Shown here in pieces: positions 35,749 through 44,989 of a stretch of 64,000 nt of DNA; position 1 is the first letter of the stretch; each line of letters starts with the position of its first letter. Where the stretch lies: NCBI GenBank assembly GCA_963837425.1, contig CAWINH010000006.1:186001-250000 (forward strand). The letters run 5' to 3'. The notes under the pieces were generated by a model. It had not been told where the DNA came from, searched no databases, and worked only from the letters and a program-made list of their open reading frames with translations. Both the position numbers and the translations under genes were made by a program. This DNA comes from CAWINH01 sp963837425. Its GTDB lineage: Bacteria > Chloroflexota > Limnocylindria > QHBO01.

Positions 35749-38052
35749 ATGGAGACCGCCGGCGTGATGCACGCCGCACCGCCCGCCTGACGCCGGCCAG
35801 GCGCCGCGGACGTCCGCGCGCGGTACTCAGGCCCGGGCGTGCCCCGCTCGTCAGCGAGCGCGACCAGAACTTCGCCATCGAGGCCGGGGACGGCTGCCGT
35901 CGCGTGCTGAAGGTCTCGAACCCGGCCGAAAGCGCCGGCCTCGTGGAAATGGAGGTCCTCGCCGTCGAGCACCTGGCCGCCATCGCCCGGCAGCTCCCGG
36001 TGCCACGCGCCCGCCCACACGGGGTGGGGAGCTGTGGGGACGGGGCGGTTGATGGTGTGCCCTACCTGGTGCGCCTTCTCCCGCTCCTGCCCGGGCGCAA
36101 CCGCAATCCCCCGGAGCTTGATCCGGACGCCATGACCGGATCGGCGGGTCGACGGGCGACTGAGCCGCGCCCTGCGCGGGTTCTTCCACCCGGCGGCCGG
36201 CCGCGCCATCGAGTGGGACCAGAAGCACCTCGCCGACCTCATGCCCCATGCGGACCTGGTGATCGACCCGGACCGCCGCGCGCTCCTCGACCGCGTGCTG
36301 GCGCGGGTTCGGACCGGGGTCCTTCCGGCGCTGCCCGCGCTGCGCGCCCAGGTGATCCACAACGACCTGACCCTGGACAACCTGCTCATGGACGCTGCCG
36401 GGCGCGTCACCGGCGTCATCGACTTCGGCGACATGACCCACACGCCCCTGGTCCTGGACGTGCCCGCGACGCTGCAGTCGCTCGTGCGCGATCGGTCCGA
36501 CATCTTCGACGTCGCCGGAGCGTTCCTGTCCGGGTACACCTCCGTCGTTCCGCTCGAGCGGGACGAGGGCGACCTGCTCGGCGACCTGGTGCTCGGGCGC
36601 ATGGCCCAGACCATCCTCATCTCGGTCTGGCGAACGCGCCGCTACCCGGACAACGCCTACATCACCGCGTGGGAGGAGCCAGCCTGGACATTGCTCCACC
36701 AGCTGGACGAGGTGGGGTTCGAAGCGGCCGGGCGCCGCCTGGCGGTCCTCGCTGCTGCTCCGGCGCGGGCGGCGGGTGGCGCCCCGCCGGATCCCGGGCG
36801 ACGCTCCTCGATCGGCGGCGCCGGGTGCTGGGCAGCGCGCTTGCCCCCCTCAGCTATCGCCGCCCGCTCTACCTCGTCGGCGGCCGCGGGACATGGATGT
36901 AGACCGACGGGCGGGCCTTCCTCGACGCCTACAACAACGTGCCGGTGGTCGGGCACGCCCATCCTCGGGTATCCGCCGCCATCGGCCGCCAGGCGGCGAC
37001 GCTCAACACGAATACCCGATACCTGCATCCCGCCGTGGTGCAGCTCGCGGAGCGGATCAGCGCCAGCCTGCCCGAAGGGCTGGACACCGTCATGTTCGTG
37101 AACTCCGGCAGCGAGGCCAATGACCTGGCCTGGCGCCTGGCACGTGCCGCGACCGGCGGGGGCGGCGCCCTCGTCACCCGATGGGCTTACCACGGCGTCA
37201 CCGCCGCCATCGACGACATGTCCCCGTCCGAGTGGCGCCACGGCCGGCAGCCGCGCACCGTCGAGACACTCCCGGCGCCCGACACCTTCCGGGCGTCCTA
37301 CGCCAATCCGGTGGACGCGGCGGAGGCTCGCGAGGCGGCCGTGCGGCCGTCGAGCGGCTGGCCAGCCGGGGCGTCCGCCCCGCCGCCATCTTTGTCGACT
37401 CGATGTTCACCTCGGACGGCATCTTCGCCCCCGGGCGCCGGCAGTGGTCGGCGATCCTCGATGCGGCGCGCGCTTCCGGCGCCGTGTATCGCCGACGAGG
37501 TGCAGGCCGGGCACGGGCGCTCCGGCGAGGGGCTGTGGACCTTCCCGCGCGTGGGGCGTACGCCCGGACGTCGTGACTTTCGGCAAGCCGATGGGCAACG
37601 GCCACCCGATTGCCGCCGTCGCCACCAGGGCGGACCTCGCCGACCGTCTGGCGGCCGAGACGGAGTTCTTCAGCACCTTCGGCGGCAACCCGGTCGCCTG
37701 CGCGGCCCTCGCCGTCCTGGACGTGATCGAGGACGAGGAGCTGATCGAGAACGCGGCGACGACGGGCGGCGCTGCGCGACCGCCTGCGCGAGCTCGCGGC
37801 AAGATGGCGGTCCATTGGCGACGTGCGCGGGCGGGGCCTGATGACCGGCGTCGAGCTGGTCGACGCAGGACGCGACGCCGCCGCCCTCGCGGCGCGGGTC
37901 AGCGACGGGATGCGTGATCGCGGCGTGCTGATCGGCACGACCGGGCGCGAGGGCAACGTGCTGAAGATCCGGCCGCCGCTCTGCCTCGCGCGGGACGAGG
38001 CGGCGTGATCGTCGAGACGCTGGACGCGGTGCTGGACGAGATCGGGGCCTGA
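35749..38052 (+). CDS. phosphotransferase-class III aminotransferase fusion, frameshifted
   Basis: Joined frames: an APH/choline-kinase-like domain (LVSERDQNFAIEAGDGCRRVLKVSNP; catalytic VIHNDLTLDNLLMD and GVIDFGDMTHT) runs into a class III PLP aminotransferase (LDAYNNVPVVGHAHPRVSAAI, FVNSGSEANDLAWRLAR, WAYHGVT, IADEVQAGHGRSG, TFGKPMGNGHPIAAV with the PLP-binding Lys, STFGGNPVACAAL). About 760 residues. In-frame TAG at 36901-36903 plus about six frameshifts. Fusions of this type resemble ethanolamine-phosphate or hydroxylysine-phosphate lyases with their kinases; substrate is inferred only. Confidence 0.75.
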
Positions 38053-38095
38053 ATCGGTCAGGCCGCGCGGACGTATTGACGGGCGCCATCGGTCC

Positions 38096-38713
38096 ATGCA
38101 CCCTTCGCGCCATGTATCCGTGGCAGAAGACGCCGACGATCCGGAGATCCTCCAGCGGATCCCGCCCGGGCAGGTCCTGACGGAGAAGTTCCCGGTCCTG
38201 CACTTCGGGCGCACACCCGAGTATCCGGACCTGTCCGGCTGGGACTTCCGGGTCTTCGGGGAGGTCGAGAGCCCGTTCACCCTGCGCTGGGCGGAGTTCC
38301 GGGCGCTCCCGGCCGTGCAGGTCACGCTGGACATCCACTGCGTGACCCGCTGGTCCAAGCTCGACACGACCTGGGAGGGCGTGCCGTTCACGCACCTCGC
38401 GGAGGTCGCGCAGCTGAAGCCCGCGGCGCGCTTCGTGATCTTCCACGCGGAGTAGGGCTTCACCTCGAACGTGCCGCTCGAGATCGCCATGGAACCGGGC
38501 TGCATGCTCGCCTGGCGCTACGACGGCAAGCCGCTGGAGCCGGATCATGGCTATCCGCTGCGCGCCATCGTGCCGGGGAAGTACTTCTGGAAGAGCGCGA
38601 AGTGGCTGCGCGGGGTCGAGTTCAGCGCGAAAGACCAGCTCGGGTTCTGGGAGCGCAACGGGTACAACAACTGCGCCGATCCGTGGAAGGAAGAGCGGTA
38701 CGCGGACGGGTAG
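38096..38713 (+). CDS. sulfite oxidase-like molybdopterin oxidoreductase with in-frame TAG
   Basis: About 205 codons in a single frame interrupted by TAG at 38453-38455 (HAE-stop-GFTSNVPLE). The molybdenum Cys is in VTLDIHCVTRWSKLD, followed by TWEGVPF, MLAWRYDGKPLEPDHGYPLRAIVPG and WKSAKWLRGVEF. Relatives usually have a sense codon such as Gln, Gly or Tyr at the stop position, so CAG to TAG is plausible. Small soluble member without signal peptide. Either a nonsense mutation or a base error. Confidence 0.75.
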
Positions 38714-38728
38714 AATCCCGCCCGAGGC

Positions 38729-39041
38729 ATGCACCCATTCCTCCGCAACGTGGTCATCGGCGTGGTCGGGCTGCTCGTCGCGGGCGGCCTGATGGCGATC
38801 GCCGTGTTCGGGACCGATTCGGGGAGCTCCGTGCTGGCCATGCTGGCGGCGGGGATCCTTGGCACCGTGGTCGGCGGCTTCCTCTTCGTGCAGGGCTGGA
38901 TCTGGTCGCAGCGCGCCTGGCGGCGGGGGTACACCGGGCCGATCTGTGGCGATCGCGGTGGCCGGCGGAGTGATGATCCTGGTTGCCGCGCTCTCGCTGG
39001 CGGGGACGGTGATGGTGGTGGTGCTCTTCTACCTGGGCTGA
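38729..39041 (+). CDS. small membrane protein with one frameshift
   Basis: About 103 residues with helices at 8-28, 36-58 and, after a frame change near 38940, SVAIAVAGGVMILVAALSL. A TAGAAT box (38711-38716), whose TAG is the stop of the preceding gene, lies 12 bases before the ATG. No family recognised. Confidence 0.55.
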
Positions 39042-39100
39042 GGCCCTGGGCCTGAGGCCGCCGGTCATCGGCTTGGTAGGATGACGCCGCGACGCGACCC

Positions 39101-39177
39101 GCCCCCATCGTCTAGAGGCCTAGGACGCCACCCTTTCAAGGTGGAGATCACCGGTTCGAATCCGGTTGGGGGCGCCA
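39101..39177 (+). tRNA. tRNA-Glu (TTC)
   Basis: Full cloverleaf: acceptor GCCCCCA pairs TGGGGGC, anticodon loop CTTTCAA gives anticodon TTC, T-arm GGTTCGAATCC, and CCA is encoded. A TAGGAT box lies at 39077-39082. Confidence 0.97.
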
Positions 39178-39182
39178 GCCCC

Positions 39183-39362
39183 TCAGATGTGGTTGATCTC
39201 GACGCGCTCGCCGCAATCGGGGCAGTAGAGAAGCAGGAGCGTGGGATCCTGGGGCGTCGGCCGGCGACTGTAGACGTCCTCCTCCGTCACCCGCTCGCCA
39301 CAGTGCGGGCATTCGGCGCCGAGCTCCAGCCACTGGTCGCGGGGGACGTTCTGGCGGGCCAT
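39183..39362 (-). CDS. small zinc-ribbon protein
   Basis: 59 residues, MARQNVPRDQW at the start, with two CxxC knuckles (CPHCGE and CPDCGE) separated by about 30 residues, which would bind one zinc. Typical of tiny zinc-ribbon proteins of unknown role. Its ATG lies 54 bases after the stop of the next minus-strand gene and may be in its operon. It ends five bases from tRNA-Glu. Confidence 0.7.
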   Translation of the reverse strand: MARQNVPRDQWLELGAECPHCGERVTEEDVYSRRPTPQDPTLLLLYCPDCGERVEINHI

Positions 39363-39416
39363 CAGCCCTCGCCAGGCTGCGGAATGGCGAGCTCGGGCTC
39401 GACCGCCTCGCCCCGC

Positions 39417-39878
39417 TCAGCCCGGCGAGCACCCGCGCACGATCGGGGCCGGCGGCGCCCATCCCGGCTTGCCCACCGGACTGGTCGGCGGCGGCGCCTG
39501 CTCCCCCTCCGCCGCGGCGATCGCCGCCCGCGCCGCCTCCCGGTGCTCCGGGGAAGCGAGGAGCGGGTAGGCCCGCGCCGCGTAGCCCGGCCACAGGCCG
39601 ATCCCGCCGTCGCGAATCATGACCATCGACTTCGAGAAGCTGCTCGTCACGTCGCGCACCGAGCGATCCAGCACCTCGTAATCACGCCCCGTCACCTCCC
39701 GCAGCGCGGGCCGCAGGGTCTCGACGAGATAGGCGGGGTTCGGGTTGGTCGTCAGCGCGACCTCCAGCGCGGCCACGACCGCCTCATCGGGGAGGCCCTT
39801 GGGCAGCGGTCGGCTGATGTAGGCCATCTTCGGGTCGCGGGATGGACCGCGCAGGGTACGGATCAGTGACTTGAACAT
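39417..39878 (-). CDS. hypothetical protein
   Basis: 153 residues starting MFKSLIRTLRGPSRDPKMAYISRPL. Central text (LPDEAVVAALEVALTTNPNPAYLVETLRPALREVTGRDYEVLDRSVRDVTSSFSKSMVMI) is helical and followed by a Pro-rich C-terminus. The start is fixed by TACAAT on the minus strand at 39887-39892, ten bases upstream. I do not recognise a family. Confidence 0.65.
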   Translation of the reverse strand: MFKSLIRTLRGPSRDPKMAYISRPLPKGLPDEAVVAALEVALTTNPNPAYLVETLRPALREVTGRDYEVLDRSVRDVTSSFSKSMVMIRDGGIGLWPGYAARAYPLLASPEHREAARAAIAAAEGEQAPPPTSPVGKPGWAPPAPIVRGCSPG

Positions 39879-39886
39879 CGGGGACG

Positions 39887-39946
39887 CGATTGTAGCGCGC
39901 GACCCGGGGGCGTTCCGGCGGCCTCCACGGCGCCAGCGGGTATACT
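39887..39946. promoter_or_regulatory. divergent promoter region for the hypothetical gene and galU
   Basis: TACAAT on the minus strand at 39887-39892 serves the hypothetical gene; TATACT on the plus strand at 39941-39946 is placed to start a galU mRNA with a leader of about 90 bases. Confidence 0.45.
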
Positions 39947-40040
39947 TGGCTCCCCGTGAGGCATCCTCGCAGCCGCGCAGATCGATCCTGAATCGACCCC
40001 CCTGCGCGGGCGTACCCCGCTCGACCAAAGGAGACACGTC

Positions 40041-40919
40041 ATCACCGCGCGCGTCAGAAAGGCCGTCCTGCCGGCTGCCGGCTTCGGCACCCGATTCCTG
40101 CCGGCCACCAAGGCGATCCCCAAGGAGGTCATCCCGCTCGTCGACCGCCCGATCATCCAGTACGCGGTCGAGGAGGCGGTCTCCTCCGGGATCGAGCAGA
40201 TCATCATCGTCATCGCCCCGGGCCATTCCGCGATCGAGGATCACTTCGACGCGAATCCCAATCTCGAGCGCTGGCTCGAGGAGCGCGGTGACATCGAGCT
40301 GCTCCGAGCCGTCCGACATGTCACGGAGGTGGGCACCATCGCCTTCGTGCATCAGAAGGAGCAGCTCGGATTGGGACACGCGGTGTTGATGGCCAAGGAG
40401 CTCGTGGGCGACGAGTCGTTCGCCGTCCTGCTCTCGGACGACGTGATGCTCAACCCCGGCGGCGAGGCGGTGACCCGCCAGCTGATCGACCAGCACGTCG
40501 CCCATCGTGGCAGCGTGATCGCGGTCCAGCGGGTGCCGCGCGAGGACGTGATCCGCTACGGGATCGTGGACCCGGTGCAGACCGAGGGCCGGCTGGTGGA
40601 GATCGGCAACCTCATTGAGAAACCATCGGTCGACGAGGCGCCGTCGAACCTTGCCGTGCTCGGCCGCTACGTGCTGACTCCGAAGATCTTCGACATCCTC
40701 GAGACGACGTCGCGCGGGGCTGGCGGGGAGATCCAGCTCACCGACGCGATCCGGGCCCTCATCCACGAGCAGCCGGTCTTCGGCTACCAGTTCACCGGCG
40801 AGCGACACGACGCCGGCACCCGGCTGGGCTGGATGAAGGCGAACGTGGCAATGGCCCTCCAATCGGACGAGGCCGACGAATTCCGCGCCTACGTGCGCGG
40901 CCTGGACCTGCGAGACTGA
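40041..40919 (+). CDS. galU: UTP-glucose-1-phosphate uridylyltransferase
   Basis: 292 residues. Nucleotidyltransferase motif VLPAAGFGTRFLPATKAIPKE, then LVDRPIIQYAVEEA, VLLSDDVML and ENLIEKP-like GNLIEKPS. Makes UDP-glucose for envelope sugars. Conserved text begins at ATC 40041 with AGGAG eight bases before it, and no ATG/GTG/TTG occurs earlier in frame, so translation appears to start at ATC or at an ATG misread as ATC. The PASTA kinase follows after seven bases. Confidence 0.9.
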   Translation: MTARVRKAVLPAAGFGTRFLPATKAIPKEVIPLVDRPIIQYAVEEAVSSGIEQIIIVIAPGHSAIEDHFDANPNLERWLEERGDIELLRAVRHVTEVGTIAFVHQKEQLGLGHAVLMAKELVGDESFAVLLSDDVMLNPGGEAVTRQLIDQHVAHRGSVIAVQRVPREDVIRYGIVDPVQTEGRLVEIGNLIEKPSVDEAPSNLAVLGRYVLTPKIFDILETTSRGAGGEIQLTDAIRALIHEQPVFGYQFTGERHDAGTRLGWMKANVAMALQSDEADEFRAYVRGLDLRD

Positions 40920-40926
40920 TTCGACC

Positions 40927-43008
40927 GTGGAGATGATCGGACGGGAGATCGGCGGTCGCTATCGCCTGATCGCGCCGCTCGGCGAGGGCGGGATGGCCAC
41001 GCTGTGGCGGGCGATCGACGAACAGCTGGATCGCGAGGTGGCGGTGAAGCTGCTCCGCGACCAGTACAGCCGCGACGCCGGGTTCTCGGCGCGCTTCCGG
41101 CAGGAGGCCCGTGCCGCGGGATCACTCGCCCATCCGAACATCGTGCCCGTCTACGACTACGGCAGCGACGAAGACGGCACGCAGTTCATCGTCATGCAGC
41201 TGGTGGACGGCGAGGACCTGTCAGCCCTGCTCCGCGAGCGAACCGTCCTGGGGGCCGATGACGCCGTTCGCGTGGCGCTCGGGGTGGCGTCCGCGCTCGA
41301 GGCGGCCCACCGGCGCGGCATCGTCCACCGCGACGTGAAGCCGGGGAACATCCTCATCACCGACGAGGGTGACGTGAAGGTCACCGACTTCGGCATCGCG
41401 CGGGCCGTGAGCGAGGCGTCGATGACGGTCACCGGAACCACGCTCGGGTCGGTGCACTACTTCAGCCCGGAGCAGGCCCGCGGCGACGAGGTCACCGGCC
41501 GCTCCGACGTCTACGCGCTGGGGATCGTCCTGTTCGAGATGCTCACCGGCCGCCGCCCCTTCGAGGGCGATTCGGCGGCCGGTGTGGCCCTGAAGCGCCT
41601 CCAGGAAGACCCGCCGCGGCCGAGCAGCATCCGCCCGGTGGCGCCGGCCCTCGAGGCGATCGTCATGCGGGCGCTCGAGCGGGACCCCGAGCGCCGCTAC
41701 CCGGATGCCGGCTCCTTCGCCGAGGCGCTGCGCACCTGGCAGCGCGAGCCCGCCGCCGCGCCTTCGCCACCGGCAGCCGTCGTGCCTCCCCCGCCTCCGG
41801 TTGCGCCGACCGGGCCGGCTCCCACGCCGCCCCTGCCGCCCGCCGGCGAGCCGACGGTCTACGTGCCGCCGCCCGTCGCGCGGCCGTCGGACCGCGCTCC
41901 TCGCGCCATGGGCCCGCCGCCGCGCCGACCGCAGGCGGCCCGGCCCGACCCGGGGCAGCCGTGGTGGATCTGGCTGCTGGCACTGCTGGCGGTGATCCTG
42001 CTCGGCGCCATCGGCTTCCTTGGGGCGCAGGTCATGGGCAGCCTGGGACCGGGCGACTCCACGCCGTCCCCGTCCGGCGAGCAGGTCCAGGTCCCGAACT
42101 GGGTGGGCCAGACGATCACGAGCGTGCGCTTGGACGCCGATTCACGGCACATCCACCTCGATGAGCAGCGCCAGGCCTCCGACCAGGTCCAGGATGGCCA
42201 CGTCATCTCCACCGATCCGGCCGCTGGGGGGTCGGTCGACTCAGGCGGTACGGTCACCGTCTTCGTCAGTACCGGGGCCGGCACGGTCGCGGTGCCACGC
42301 CTCGTCGGCCAGACCCAGGATGATGCCGTGGGCACCCTGAGGGCCGTCGGGCTGCAACCCGGGGTCGTGTCCCACGAGCCGTCGTCGGAGACTGCGGGGA
42401 CCGTCATCCGCACCGATCCGGCCGCGGGGACCGACGTGCACCCGGGCGACCAGGTCGACATCGTCCTCTCCCTCGGGCCGACGCCATCGCCCACGCCGTC
42501 GCCAACCCCTGAGCCGACGGCGACCCCCACGCCGCTGCCGACGCCGCCTCCGACCCCGACGCCGACGCCGGCGCCCAGCCCAATCGGGTGGGCCATAGGT
42601 ACGGCCTGCGCCCCCATCGGTCCGGTGCTAGGATCGCGCGCAGCCAACGAACCCAGCGGAGTGGAGGATCCCCTCGCAATCATGTCCGCCCCCATGACGG
42701 TCGATGACTCGACCTTCGATTCCCAGGTGCTCGGCGCCGAGAAGCCGGTGCTCGTCGACTTCTGGGCTCCGTGGTGCGGCCCCTGCCGGCTCGTCTCCCC
42801 GGTCGTCGAGAGCTTCGGCGACGCGCACGCCGAGCGGGTGGCGACCGCAAAGGTCAACACCGACGAGAACCAGCAGCTGGCCATGCGCTACAGCATCTTC
42901 AGCATCCCGACGCTCATCCTCTTCAAGGACGGCCGCGAGGCCGCACGCCTCGTCGGCTACATGCCGCAGGAGGCGATGGAGGAGCGGCTCCGCGAGCACA
43001 TCGCCTAG
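40927..43008 (+). CDS. PASTA serine/threonine kinase, open frame running into thioredoxin
   Basis: Kinase domain residues 10-275: glycine loop GEGGMATLW, VAVKLL, HRDVKPGN, TDFGIA, SPEQARG. A Pro-rich linker, one membrane helix (about 344-366) and two PASTA repeats (VPNWVGQTITSVRLD and VPRLVGQTQDDAVGTL) follow, then a Thr/Pro-rich tail. This is the PknB/PrkC type that senses muropeptides. The frame continues without a stop through about 30 linker codons into thioredoxin. The linker looks non-coding, so the kinase probably ends near 42598 and its stop was lost to an indel. Confidence 0.85.
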   Translation: MEMIGREIGGRYRLIAPLGEGGMATLWRAIDEQLDREVAVKLLRDQYSRDAGFSARFRQEARAAGSLAHPNIVPVYDYGSDEDGTQFIVMQLVDGEDLSALLRERTVLGADDAVRVALGVASALEAAHRRGIVHRDVKPGNILITDEGDVKVTDFGIARAVSEASMTVTGTTLGSVHYFSPEQARGDEVTGRSDVYALGIVLFEMLTGRRPFEGDSAAGVALKRLQEDPPRPSSIRPVAPALEAIVMRALERDPERRYPDAGSFAEALRTWQREPAAAPSPPAAVVPPPPPVAPTGPAPTPPLPPAGEPTVYVPPPVARPSDRAPRAMGPPPRRPQAARPDPGQPWWIWLLALLAVILLGAIGFLGAQVMGSLGPGDSTPSPSGEQVQVPNWVGQTITSVRLDADSRHIHLDEQRQASDQVQDGHVISTDPAAGGSVDSGGTVTVFVSTGAGTVAVPRLVGQTQDDAVGTLRAVGLQPGVVSHEPSSETAGTVIRTDPAAGTDVHPGDQVDIVLSLGPTPSPTPSPTPEPTATPTPLPTPPPTPTPTPAPSPIGWAIGTACAPIGPVLGSRAANEPSGVEDPLAIMSAPMTVDDSTFDSQVLGAEKPVLVDFWAPWCGPCRLVSPVVESFGDAHAERVATAKVNTDENQQLAMRYSIFSIPTLILFKDGREAARLVGYMPQEAMEERLREHIA
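42626..42634 (+). promoter_or_regulatory. extended -10 promoter element before trxA
   Basis: TGC-TAGGAT inside the apparent kinase-thioredoxin linker. Together with GGAGGA at 42663-42668 it suggests thioredoxin has its own promoter and ribosome site. Confidence 0.45.
42682..43008 (+). CDS. trxA: thioredoxin
   Basis: 108 residues from ATG 42682, the usual thioredoxin size, with active site DFWAPWCGPCRLVSP, cis-Pro in FSIPTLILF and GREAARLVGYMPQE. Reduces disulfides in the cytoplasm and would serve the Bcp peroxiredoxin encoded at 16.7 kb. It lies in the same frame as the kinase, which makes the two look fused; the promoter-like and ribosome-site-like sequences upstream support an independent gene. 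An ATG at 42694 is an alternative start. Confidence 0.85.
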   Translation: MSAPMTVDDSTFDSQVLGAEKPVLVDFWAPWCGPCRLVSPVVESFGDAHAERVATAKVNTDENQQLAMRYSIFSIPTLILFKDGREAARLVGYMPQEAMEERLREHIA

Positions 43009-43077
43009 GCGGCCCGGGGCACGCGCCGCGGCAGCCGTTACACTCGGGAGGCAGATCGAGGGAGGCTGCCCCGGACC

Positions 43078-43635
43078 GTGATCATCAAGACCGAGCGAAG
43101 AGTGGGCGTCGACCGGCGCCAGGGCGACCGTGCCGCCGCGACGGAACGCCGGCAGGGCGACCGCCGCACGATGTGCTGGGAGGTCGAGAATTGCTCGCTC
43201 ACGATCCGCTACCGGTGCCCGGCCTTCATCCTGCGACGTCCGTGCTGGGAGCTGTGGGCGGTGGAGGGCGTCGGCCCGGCGCGCGCCTGCTGCCACAACG
43301 ACACCGATTGCGAGCCGGGGCGCTGCGCGATCGCGGAGAAGCGTTTCGCCGGGACCGAGGAACCGCTGACCGTCCACGTCGGGCGGCGCGGCGTGCCGCT
43401 CGGCTACGGGCGGCCGCGCCGCCATTCCTGCCCGTACTTCTATCTCACCAACGGGACGAGGGGCCGCATCCCGATCGAGGCCCCGCAGGTCCTGCGCACC
43501 CTGGCGAAGCAGGACGGAACCGTGAGCCGATGCGAGCTGCGCGGCGGCGTCCACCTCGACTCCGGCTACGTGAACGACCTGTGCCTCACCGGCCAGTTCC
43601 ACGACTGCGTCTTTTACGAGGACGACCAGGGCTGA
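43078..43635 (+). CDS. cysteine-rich two-CW-like protein
   Basis: 185 residues from GTG 43078 with GGGAGG upstream. Residues 33-78 carry CWEVENC, CPAFI, CWELW and ACCHNDTDCEPGRC, resembling the two-CW domain with paired CWE motifs, here with extra cysteines. A basic N-terminus (RRVGVDRRQGDR) and a C-terminal half with three more Cys follow. A metal or Fe-S site is likely. Its stop is eight bases from folC. Function unknown. Confidence 0.65.
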   Translation: MIIKTERRVGVDRRQGDRAAATERRQGDRRTMCWEVENCSLTIRYRCPAFILRRPCWELWAVEGVGPARACCHNDTDCEPGRCAIAEKRFAGTEEPLTVHVGRRGVPLGYGRPRRHSCPYFYLTNGTRGRIPIEAPQVLRTLAKQDGTVSRCELRGGVHLDSGYVNDLCLTGQFHDCVFYEDDQG

Positions 43636-43642
43636 CCCGCCC

Positions 43643-44989
43643 ATGAGGGCACCGGCGCTCGGCTACCCCGAGGCCGTCGCCGAGCTGCGCGCCCGCGGCC
43701 GGTTCGGCACCAGCCTGGGCCTCGAGCGGGTGGCAGCCGTCCTCGAGGCGCTCGGAAACCCGCAGCACCGGCTCCACGGCGCGCTGGTCGGCGGGACGAA
43801 TGGCAAGGGCAGCGTGGTGGCGCTGGCTCGCAGCGTGCTGACCGGAGCGGGCTGGCGGGTCGGCAGCATGCCGAAGCCGCACCTCGTCAGGTATCGCGAG
43901 CGGATCGCGATCGACGGTGGACCGATCCCGGAGGCGGAGTTCGCGGACGCGATCGCCGCCGTCCTGCCGGCGGTCGACGAGGTTGCGCGGCGCCTCGGTC
44001 CACCCACCGAGTTCGAGGTGCTCACCGCCGCCGCCTTCGGGTGGCTCGCTGGGCGCGTCGACCTGGCCCTCGTCGAGGTGGGGCTCGGCGGCCGCCTCGA
44101 CGCGACGAACGTCCTGGATCCGGGCGTGGCGGCGATCACCACCGTCCAGCACGACCACGAGCGGCACCTCGGCCACAGCCTGGCGGAGATCGGGACAGAG
44201 AAGGCGGCGATCATCAAGCCTGGCAACCTCGTGGTGACCGGGGCGCGCGGCCGGGGCCTGCGGCCGATCCTGGACCGATGCGCCGCGCTCGGCCTCTCGC
44301 CGCGACGCAGCGGACCCGGACAGCCGTACGCGGCGACCGTGCGCGAGATCGGCTGGAATGGGCTGGTCGTCGACCTGGGGACGCCGGACGGGTTGATGCG
44401 CGACGTCGAGATCGGGCTGCTGGGGCGCCACCAGGCGGCGAACGCCGCCACGGCGGTCGCCCTCCTCGACGCGCTCCGCGACGACGGGGAGCGCCGAGGG
44501 CGCCCGCTCGGGGTGACGGAGCCGCTGCTGCGCGCCGGCCTGGCCGCCGCTCGCTGGCCCGGGCGCCTCGAGCTGCTGCGCGCGACGCCGTACGGATCGG
44601 TGCTGCTCGACGGTGCCCACAACCCCGCCGGCGCGCGGGCGCTGGCCGCCGCGCTCCGCGACCTCGGCGTCCGGCGATTCCCGCTCGTCTTTGGCGCGAC
44701 CCGCGGGAAGCGGGTGACCGCCATGCTCCGTGCGCTGGCCCCGCTCGAGCCGCGACCGGTCTTTGCCGAGGTGGCGGGCGGCACGGCCCTCCCCGGGGCT
44801 GCCCTTGGCCGACGGTGGGCCCGGCTCGGGCCGGCAGCCCTCGCACGCGTCGCCCCATCGCCCCGAGAGGCGATCGCCCTCGCCGCGAATCTCCGCACGT
44901 CGGCCGACGAACCGATCGTGGTCGCCGGCTCCCTCTACCTCGTCGGCGCCATCCGTGGGATGCTGCTCGGGCAGGAGGAGGAGCCATGA
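43643..44989 (+). CDS. folC: bifunctional folylpolyglutamate/dihydrofolate synthase
   Basis: 448 residues. ATP loop VGGTNGKGSVVALA, VEVGLGGRLDATNVLDP, TTVQHDHERHLG and LLDGAHNPAGARAL are FolC/Mur-ligase motifs. Adds glutamate to dihydropteroate and folate. First of a folC-folP-folB run with ATGA coupling to folP. folK is not here. Confidence 0.93.
   Translation: MRAPALGYPEAVAELRARGRFGTSLGLERVAAVLEALGNPQHRLHGALVGGTNGKGSVVALARSVLTGAGWRVGSMPKPHLVRYRERIAIDGGPIPEAEFADAIAAVLPAVDEVARRLGPPTEFEVLTAAAFGWLAGRVDLALVEVGLGGRLDATNVLDPGVAAITTVQHDHERHLGHSLAEIGTEKAAIIKPGNLVVTGARGRGLRPILDRCAALGLSPRRSGPGQPYAATVREIGWNGLVVDLGTPDGLMRDVEIGLLGRHQAANAATAVALLDALRDDGERRGRPLGVTEPLLRAGLAAARWPGRLELLRATPYGSVLLDGAHNPAGARALAAALRDLGVRRFPLVFGATRGKRVTAMLRALAPLEPRPVFAEVAGGTALPGAALGRRWARLGPAALARVAPSPREAIALAANLRTSADEPIVVAGSLYLVGAIRGMLLGQEEEP

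Noticed and set aside
36901..38455. UAG recoding (stop read as an amino acid)
   Set aside because: TAG is a normal terminator for many genes here, including the HesB, GbsR and Ku genes, and both odd TAGs lie in the error-rich stretch.
23261..39041. Genomic island or prophage remnant
   Set aside because: No integrase, transposase, phage gene or attachment-site repeat is seen, and base composition matches the flanks.
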